The notes beneath the pieces were generated by a model. That model made no database searches. It saw nothing but the letters and a program-made list of their open reading frames with translations, and was not told the origin of the DNA. Of a stretch of 64,000 bases of DNA, positions 56,941 to 64,000 are shown piece after piece; within the stretch, counting starts at the first letter, position 1; each line of letters starts with the position of its first letter. The position numbers and the translations under genes were made by a program. The DNA comes from Triglochin maritima (taxonomy: Eukaryota > Streptophyta > Magnoliopsida > Alismatales > Juncaginaceae): assembly GCA_963682175.1 (NCBI GenBank), contig OY821775.1:37322053-37386052 (forward strand), written 5' to 3'.

Positions 56941-58670
56941 TCAAAGTCTGCGTAAACCTAAGGACTTCACATGAGACACAAACGAGTCCTTAGCTATGGC
57001 TTTGGTAAGAGGGTCAGCTACCATAAGACTAGTAGATACATGTCTTAACACAACTTCCTTTCTCGCTATGATGTCCTTCACAAAATAGTACCTAACATAT
57101 ATATGTTTGGTCTTTCCATGATATTTGGGGTCTTTCACATAACAAAGGGCAGCCATGCTGTCACAATAGACAACAACAGGCTCATCAGATGTCTCTACAA
57201 GCCCAGTATGTTGTAAGAACCTCCTAAACCAAACTACCTCCTGTACTGCTGCAGAGCATGTAACATACTCTGCTTCCATAGTCGACAAGGCTATACAGGT
57301 TTGCTTCTTCCTGGACCATGAGATGGCCCCATTATCCAGCAAGAAAGCATAACCAAATGTAGACTTCCTTTCATCAATGTCTCCAGCCCAATCGGCATCA
57401 CTATAGACAATCAGGCGGAGATCTGATGCTTGGTAACACAGCATGTAGTTACTCGTTCCTCTGAGGTATCTCATTATTCTCTTGACCGCGTTCCAGTGCT
57501 CCATGCTTGGGTTGGACTGGTATCGACTCACCATGCCCACAGCATAACAAATGTCTTGCCTAGTACACATCATAGCGTACATAAGGCTTCCCGCAACATT
57601 GGAGTATGGAACCTTGCTCATTTTGGCCTTATCTTCAGGAGTCTCAGGATGCTTATCAAGGCTCAAGTGCAAACCCTTCTCAATAGGAGTGTCGATTGGT
57701 TTGCATTTGTCCATATGGTATTTCTTCAAGATGTTTTTAATATAAGTCTCTTGAGACAATCCCAGAAGTCTCTTGGACCTATTTTTAACTATCTTGACAC
57801 CAAGGACGTAGCTAGCTTCACCCATGTCCTTCATATCAAACGTGGAGGACAACCACTCTGTAGTGGATTTCAGCAACTCTTTGCTATTGCCAGCCATGAG
57901 TATGTCACCAACATACAAGGTCAGAATGACAAATTTACCATTGGATCTCTTAAGGTACACACAATGGTCTTCCTCAAGCATAGAGAATGCATTCTCTGAT
58001 ATGGCTTGATGGAGCGAATGTTCCACTGTCTAGACGCTTGTTTGAAGCCATATAAGGACTTATTGAGCTTGCACACTTTGCGCTCTTGTCCTTTGACTTC
58101 AAAACCATGAGGTTGATCCATATAGATCTCCTCCTCAAGTTCTCCATTGAGAAAAGCAGTCTTTACATTCATTTGGTAAAGCTCTAAGTCCATCTGGGCT
58201 ACAATAGCTAGTAGAAGGCGGATGGAGGCAAACCTAACCACGGGTGAAAAGGTTTCCTCAAAATCCACGCCTTCTCTTTGGGTGTAGCCTTTAGCTACCG
58301 GTCTAGCCTTGAATCTATCAATAGATCCATCCGCCTTCCTCTTAATCTTGAGGATCCACTTGGCCCCAATAGCCTTTCGGTTCGGCGGTAAGTCGACCAA
58401 GTCCCAGACTCGATTAACTTTCATCGACTCCAACTCTTCCTTTATAGCATCTAACCACTCCTAAGTATTTGGACCTTCCAAAGCCTCTTTCAAGGTCTCC
58501 GGTTCTTGCTCATCGATTACTGTCATCCCGGATGATTCATAATCAATTTCTTCTTGAGCTATCATGAGGACCTCTTCCTCTAAGCAAAATCGCCTAGGAG
58601 GAATGAGCCCGCGTTTACTTTGATGCAAATAGGTATCTGATGGCTCATCATCCATGAGAGCTATCGGATC
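56941..58670 (-). pseudogene. Z reverse transcriptase and RNase H
   Basis: WILKIKRKADGSIDRFKARP, then YTQREGVDFEETFSPVVRF and QMNVKTAFLNGELEEEIYM, where the first catalytic Asp of QMDVKTAFLNG is Asn. A frameshift near 58020 follows. The catalytic box reads LYVGDILMAG: YVDD has become YVGD. RNase H has YSDADWAGD, ALSTMEAEYV, YCDSMAALCYVKDP and the terminal VADPLTKA, ending in TGA at 56941. A TAG at 58461 lies upstream of EWLDAIKEELESM. Two of the RT catalytic aspartates are thus replaced. Confidence 0.85.
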
Positions 58671-58770
58671 CTCAACATTGCTCCTCCCACTAGGATTGAC
58701 TGGTGGAACCTCATGTTCAACTTCCAGATCGTGATCCCGTGGAGTGGCAATGTTCTCATCTTGAAACTCT

Positions 58771-59631
58771 ATTGAGGATATAGGCAGCAGTCATTAGAGC
58801 ATCTCCCCAAAACAAAATTGGCAAGCCGCATGCGCCATCATGGATCTAACCATGTCTAGCAACGTTCTATTCCTTCTCTCGGCAACACCATTTTGCTGAG
58901 GAGTATAATGCATAGTGAGTTGTCTAGATATCCCCTTTTCATCACATAACACTTTGAACATTATGGAGAGATACTCACCACCTCTATCCGTTCTAAGAGT
59001 TTTTATCTTATTATCCAACTGATTCTCAACTAAGCTCATGAATTTCTTAAAACATTCTATAGCTTCTGACTTGTGAGAAATAAGATAAATATGACCATAT
59101 CTAGTGAAGTCATCAATGAATGTGATGAAGTAACTCTGTCCATGTCTAGTACGCACATTCAAAGGTCCACAAATATCCGAGTGAATTAGTTCTAAAGGAG
59201 AAGTAGCCCTAATGGCTTTTCCGAACGGTTTTCTAGTTGCCTTTCCAGCTAGACAAGATTCACAGGTTGACAATTCAAATTTGGAGCATTCTCCTAATAC
59301 CCCCTTCCTTTGCCAACATGTTCATCCGGTCAACACCAATGTGACCTAGTCTAGCATGCCACATAACTGAATCTTTATTCATGGAACTTTGGCTCATAAA
59401 GGCACTAGTATTACGATTGAAATCATAAATTGCGTCCAACACAATAAAATCGTCTGAAAGAAAGGCACGTCCATAATAAATGTTAGCAAGGTATAAACCC
59501 ATATCATTGTTCTCAAAAACAACTTTAAAACCATATCTCATCAAAACAACAACAAAAATAATATTTCGCCGTATAGCTGGTGCATACAACACGTCGTGAA
59601 GTAATAGGATCCGGCCACTTCGCAAAGCCAC
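58771..59631 (-). pseudogene. Z pre-integrase and integrase
   Basis: WHARLGHIGVDRMNMLAKEG, then after a frameshift near 59300 TCESCLAGKATRKPFG (HHCC finger). The core has LIHSDICGPLNV, TLRTDRGGEYLS and QQNGVAERRNRT with the three acidic residues. A shift near 58800 precedes WGDALMTAAYILNR, after which the integrase C-terminus is missing and the sequence jumps to the linker before RT. Confidence 0.85.
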
Positions 59632-60702
59632 TTTTCATGTGCCAACTCCAAGAACTTCAATGTTAGTGTTGTTTGCCATGTTTATTCGCCTCCCACTTGG
59701 AACACAACGATATTCCACGAAGGCAGAACGATCCTTTGTTACGTGGTCCGTGGAACCTGAATCCACAATCCATACAGGAGAATGATCAGTGAGCATCACA
59801 GAACTAGTCACGTTACAATTCGAGGGATTACACACAATAATTACCTTTTGCTCAGTGCACTCACGAGCAAAATGTCCAGTCTTTCGGCAGTTAAAACAAG
59901 TCACATTAGACTTATCTTTCCCACCTCTGGATCCTCGAGCTTGTTTTTTTTCAGCTTCGTTTTCTGTTTTGTTCTTATTTGCACTCTTATTGCCTTTGAA
60001 ACCTTGAGCTCTCTCTCTTTTGCGCTTAAAACCTGCACTCCTCTGAGGAGCGCCAGCTTCAACAGCAAACACTTCAGTTAGAGGGGCTTCCGCAAGCATG
60101 CGGTCCTCCTCCAGCTCTAGGTGTTTTGTGGCCTGGTCAAATGTCCTGATGTCATCAGCATGGGTAAGATGGACCCTCATATGCTCCCAACTCTTCGAAG
60201 GCAATGATCTGATGAGAGCAGACACTTGCTCCTCATCGGTCTTAGCACGATCGGCAGCGCTCAGCTCGCTTATCATGTTTGACATTGCGGTAATATGCTA
60301 CCTCATCGTGTGACCTTGGCGCATTTTATAACCATCAAACATGAGCCCAAGCTGGCGGGCCCTTGTGACGGAGGTCACTCCGTACTGAAACTTCACAGCT
60401 TCCCACAAGGCCTTTGCAGTTCGCAATTTTTCGAACAACAGTAACAGATCATCTCGCATTGAACTCAGAATTGTAATGCGAGCAATACAGTCTTTCTTTT
60501 TCCATGCATTATAGACATCCATATTTCTGCGATGCTGTGTAGTGTTCCCCTGCTCGGGGGGAGACATAGTTTGGGTTATATTTTCTAACATGTCCTGATC
60601 CTCTAAGAGATACTCAATTTTACGATGCCATAGATCGTAATTTCTTTCATTGAGTTTATCTCCTCGAGTCAGATCAACGACAATGCTTTTGGAAGCAACC
60701 AT
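59632..60702 (-). pseudogene. Z Gag and protease
   Basis: Start chosen at ATG 60702 (MVASKSIVVDLTRGDKLNER), because upstream codons lack Gag similarity. Gag core NYDLWHRKIEYLLED and ALWEAVKFQYG; a CAG-to-TAG stop at 60298 within MRQHITAMSNMISEL. Zinc knuckle CFNCRKTGHFAREC near 59900, protease WIVDSGSTDHVTKD near 59760. A TGA near 59632 replaces a Cys codon after LGVGT. Confidence 0.85.
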
Positions 60703-60726
60703 AAAGAATCTAGGACAAAAACACAT

Positions 60727-62696
60727 AGCGATACATGAGTTCTAGCATAAAATACAACGAGCTACAATAGTCATAAAAAAATAAACTCACTTAATAGCTA
60801 TAACATTCAGACCAAAGGAAAACATAAAGCATTCAATCAAATACTCATGAAAGAGTTAATAAAGCCATTTTACTAATCTATATATTGAGCTCCATCATGA
60901 TTTAGAGACCCAAAAAAACGTTTAAATCATGGCAAATCAGCAAATAAAGAAAGTATTGTCGCCGGTTGCAAGGTGGTTTACACAAAGCACTTCTACCTTG
61001 CAACTCCCACTAGGCATGTAGGTTCCAAAAAAAACGTTTCCTTTCAAAAAAAAATCAATCAAGATCACACAGAAATCGATTGCTACATTACTTCCATATC
61101 AAGCTATGAATCCCCCATAGGTATTTAGCCTCTTAGACGGGAACCTGCATGAGCCTTATAACAATAATATCGCAATAATAAAAAAAATAAAGGAGCCCCT
61201 CGTCTCCTCAGGGCAATAAACAGTCCACAATCCATAATTATTACAGTCCATAAATATTACAGTCCATAAATATTACAGTCCATTGCGATATCTATTGCAA
61301 ATGGAATTGAATGAATGAAATTACGCTAAACTCTCAATAAGGCAGTAAATAAAATCAGCAACCATTCATTCCATACAAGCACAATCTTTCCATACGTTAG
61401 CACAATCCGACGTATGAAAAAATTACCATAAAGTGTGCACCTCTTTCAATCAAGAAGGAAGTTATGCATAAGGAGACAATGCATTTATGGTGCACAAATA
61501 TTGGCAAAAACGAGTTAGGTAATAACAACGAATCTCCACAATAATCATTCTCAAAACAGAATTTTTCTTCTTTCCCTAATCAATATAATCATGATAGCAT
61601 AAAATTATCCTACTTTGATTAGGAAAAAAAATCCAAAATTCTTTGGTGGAGAGCAACACATATTTGTGGATCAAAGGAAAGCATTCGAAAATACTTTTAA
61701 GGCAATAAAACTCCAGCCCATAATATCTTCCCAAAAATTTCAGAATTAGCCAATCTTTTCTTAATCAATATAAGCATGCAATCAACAATAATTATGCTAC
61801 TTCTATTGGAAAGAAAAATTCGAAATTCTTTGGTGGAGGGTAACACATAAATGCACATATGATGAAAAGGAAATATTTCAAATGAAATGCATGTTATCAA
61901 TCCCAAAAAATCCGAAAATCCTTAATGAGATCAACATATATGTGCATTTAATCATAAAGGAAATATTTCAAATGAAATGAATGCTATCATTTCAAAAATT
62001 CTAAAATCCTTAATGAGATTAACATATATGTGCATTCAATCATAAAGGAAATATTTCAAATGAAATGCATGCTATCATTCCAAAAACAAATCCGAATTAT
62101 AAAATATGGTAACTCAATATTCATGTATGTGTATGATTTTGCAATCAACATCTAATCCTAGATGCATGCACATGTGATTAAAAATTACATATACATGAAT
62201 AAGGCAACAAGCATCTAACCTTAGATGTATGTACAAGAGTTTAGAAAGAAAAATGCACAATCAAATCATACCATCCGAAATGTATGATCACATTATATGA
62301 TACATGCAATAATTAACTCTTGTAAAATTATCATCATATTTCAAACAACATATATGCGCATATTATCAAGAACAAACAAACTCTAGCCGCAAGCTTCAAG
62401 GATGAAAGAAATATGCGCAACAAACATAGATTAACATGTAACCCTAGGTACATGCATAAAATGAAATCTAAGCTATGCGCAAGAGTGAAATAATGATGAA
62501 ACTTGTAATGTAATTCTCATGTAATGAAATGAATCAAGAAAACATGCGCAAGGGCGAGGAAACATGCTATCAAACCCTAGGCGCATGATGAAGAGAAAAA
62601 ACTACACATGTATGCGATTTCTCTCAAAAACAACCGAAATTATTTCAACATATATGAAATAAGAAAGTGCTCAAAAAATTCGGAGGTGACCAAGAT
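60727..62696 (-). other. Z 5' leader with tandem repeats
   Basis: About 2 kb without supported ORF. It holds a repeat of about 87-90 bp, present about 2.5 times (61866-62094), and a 17-bp repeat ATTACAGTCCATAAAT, about three copies (61238-61281). Confidence 0.6.
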
Positions 62697-62709
62697 GGCT
62701 CTGGTACCA
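62697..62709 (-). other. Z primer binding site (initiator Met)
   Basis: Minus strand TGGTACCAGAGCC, one base from the canonical TGGTATCAGAGCC, one base inside the 5' LTR. Confidence 0.8.
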
Positions 62710-62710
62710 A

Positions 62711-63076
62711 TGTTATCTTATAACGTTCTACAGGTTCAGGAGTACCTTCTTGGAGAGAACCTGTGACAGCGGAATGGATCGGCGATCACCTCACGGAATC
62801 CTCTGGAGCACCGGTCGGTCTTCTACTCTCTTGGAGAAGAAGCATGAGACCACAACCCAAGAGCCCACGGATTGACTTGGTGGAGGTGGAGGGACAAATG
62901 GGAGAGAGAGGGGGAGGTGGCGGCTAGGGTTTGCATACATGAACATCCATCCAATGGGAGGCTACCCTCCTTATATAGATGGCCCCACCCTAAACCCTAA
63001 ATGTGTAGTCCAATGGGGACGCGTCATGTGTCAGTGCTTTGGGGAAATATCTTATTAATCCTATTTTAATCCAGTA
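62711..63076 (-). repeat. Z 5' LTR (366 bp)
   Basis: Plus strand TGTTATCTTATAACG to AATCCAGTA, so the expected TG start is mutated to TA on the minus strand. Promoter elements: telo-box TTTAGGGTTTA at 62991-63001 followed by TATATAA (62971-62977). Confidence 0.85.
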
Positions 63077-63081
63077 GTAAA

Positions 63082-63424
63082 TGATAGGTTTTGCCATTAG
63101 GTACCTCTTATGCAATAACAAACACTAACTAACTTGAGCTTATTGTATGCATTCAACACCACACTTATTTCATGTGCACACACACACACTCCACCCCTTA
63201 GGGGTTTTCATTCCCGTGTTTTTATCTTCTTCATTAGTTGTTTAGCTTAGTTTGTTTAGTGATTTTATTTCAGCTTTGCTTGTTCACTAGTTTAGATTAG
63301 TGTAGTGTAGTCTAATACATCATTCTTCCCTTTCTTTCCACTCGCTTTCACACAAACCAAGCGTCGACACACCTCCCTGTGGACGACCCGTATTTGCCAC
63401 CGCTTCAACGCGGCCGTGTACTTT
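63082..63424 (+). repeat. C 3' LTR, right part (end truncated)
   Basis: Resumes at TGATAGGTTTTGCC exactly as in the C 5' LTR at 42796 and runs to GCGGCCGTG, where homology stops short of the LTR end. Confidence 0.85.
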
Positions 63425-63719
63425 TTCCAATTTTACTATTTTTGTCCTAAAAGGTTTTATTGATTAAAGGTTTTTAATGAGGCATCTTGTGCAATTTTGT
63501 TACCGTATGTTATGCACTTTTTTCCTTAGCTACTTTTTTCCCACAGGGTTTTGTAGCAAGGTTTTTAACGAGACATAAACATAACGCCTATTATCTAAGG
63601 GAGTGTTATAAATGTATGTTTAATTGAGGGGGAGAATTATACGGTGCACTCTTTTTTCTTCCACCAATTTTTTGTCCCACATGGTTTTACTTGGCAAGGT
63701 TTTTAATGAGGCAGACCGA
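63425..63719 (+). repeat. reiterated copia tail modules
   Basis: Three copies of a module with a TTTTTCCC or TTTTTGTCC box, then GGTTTT and AAGGTTTTTAAYGAGRCA (63424-63485, 63520-63570, 63620-63715). A fourth belongs to the R2 3' tail (63880-63945). Confidence 0.6.
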
Positions 63720-63849
63720 TCAAGTGACAACTGATCAGATCCAATCAAACGAGAATTTGGCAGATTTATTTACAAAGTCATTGCCCACCAAAGTCTGTAA
63801 GAAGCTTGTCTTCAAAATTGGTGTTCGTCATTTGAAGAATGTATGTTGA
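63720..63849 (+). pseudogene. R2 RNase H C-terminus
   Basis: SNENLADLFTKSLPTKVCKK then LVFKIGVRHLKNVC and TGA. Matches the end of the R1 RNase H frame (SENLADLFTKSLPTKV). Only the last 40 residues are present. Confidence 0.75.
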
Positions 63850-63981
63850 AGTGAGGGGGAGCATCATACGTGCTGCATTCTTTTTTTCTTCACCAAGTTT
63901 TTTATCCCATCAGATTTTTCTTGGTAAAGTTTTTAATGAGGAAGCATCTCTAGTGTATAAATGTGATCATCCAAGGGGGAG

Positions 63982-64000
63982 TGTTATGAAATCCAAAGGT
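63982..64000 (+). repeat. start of copia 3' LTR (runs out of window)
   Basis: TGTTATGAAATCCAAAGGT, identical in start to the R1 LTR; preceded by a purine tract at 63850-63860 and the CCAAGGGGGAG of 63971-63981. Confidence 0.7.

Larger units (their letters stand above)
55330..63076 (-). mobile_element. full-length Ty1/copia element Z (7.7 kb)
   Basis: Minus orientation; LTRs 55330-55683 (3') and 62711-63076 (5'); exact TSD GTAAA (55325-55329, 63077-63081); primer site 62697-62709. A Tork/TNT1-like gene order gag-protease-integrase-RT-RNase H at 60702-56941, an unusually long 2-kb leader and a 1.25-kb 3' region. Several stops, frameshifts and a deletion between integrase and RT make it inactive. 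Confidence 0.88.
41770..63424 (+). mobile_element. Athila-like Ty3/gypsy element C (gag-pol), with three nested insertions
   Basis: 5' LTR (41770-43160), tRNA-Asp primer site, leader, gag start (44261), gag, protease, RT-RNase H, integrase, 3' non-coding region, polypurine tract and 3' LTR (54292-55329 plus 63082-63424). Nested: A-type solo LTR (TSD ACCAT), F solo LTR (TSD GTCAT), copia Z (TSD GTAAA). The only gypsy copy here with pol, but several frames are broken. The 3' LTR lacks its last 25-30 bp. Confidence 0.85.
35395..64000 (+). mobile_element. Ty1/copia element R2, decayed host of nested insertions
   Basis: Same family as R1 in plus orientation. A 5' LTR (35395-35618), a gag start at 36448, a long decayed body to 41769, then insertion of gypsy C; the RNase H end, tail and the start of a 3' LTR (63982) appear at the right edge. 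A solo F LTR sits at 39031-40556. The pairing of left and right parts as one element is inferred. Confidence 0.55.

Noticed and set aside
61697..61906. Short ORF in the Z leader
   Set aside because: AT-rich, overlaps the tandem repeats, no similarity seen.

Overview
This window looks like nuclear DNA of a large-genome flowering plant. The evidence is a plant-specific MAIN-like (plant mobile domain) coding relic, an L1-type LINE, and Ty1/copia and Ty3/gypsy LTR retrotransposons nested inside one another over more than 60 kb. I see no intact host gene, rRNA, tRNA or CRISPR array. The species cannot be named from the sequence.

Layout. (a) 1-1367: decayed MAIN-like gene on the minus strand with one intron, a frameshift and stops. 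(b) 2310-3067: Mutator-type MITE with a 9-bp target duplication and an internal array of mini-hairpins. (c) 3399-30459: copia element R1 (minus), broken by a LINE piece (4847-7045), by an 18.7-kb block of Athila-like gypsy elements (7437-26097) and by a scrambled gypsy insertion (27250-30152). (d) 30460-32220: a paralogue of the sequence at 2262-3398 that lacks both the MITE and the copia, but carries its own solo LTR. (e) 33184-33751: a minimal copia remnant Q. (f) 35395 to beyond 64000: copia element R2 (plus), strongly decayed, hosting a solo LTR of family F (39031-40556) and the Athila-like element C (41770 to about 63424). Element C itself hosts an A-type solo LTR (44286-45716), an F solo LTR (51167-52709) and a complete copia Z (55330-63076).

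The gypsy family. All gypsy copies share LTRs of about 1.4 kb with TGATTGA/TCAATCA ends, a tRNA-Asp type primer binding site, a GT-rich polypurine tract, and a 1.6-kb 3' non-coding region. Element C carries gag, protease, RT-RNase H and integrase, all frameshifted. Element E1 has an uninterrupted gag-protease ORF without pol; element E2 has a 475-aa ORF that keeps only a zinc knuckle and linker. Both short ORFs end in a segment resembling the start of RT, so they look like deletion derivatives mobilised in trans.

Most notable observations. The LTR promoters carry a plant snRNA-type upstream element (USE, RTCCCACATCG or a one- or two-base variant) exactly 32 bp upstream of TATAAATA in the copies measured. 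A second polypurine tract lies about 1.25 kb upstream of the usual one. A U3 ORF of about 100 aa is kept in several LTR subtypes. A 151-bp direct duplication flanks the 18.7-kb block. A GC palindrome is shared by U3, leader and an unrelated copia LTR. A likely empty site of the MITE is present in the same window.
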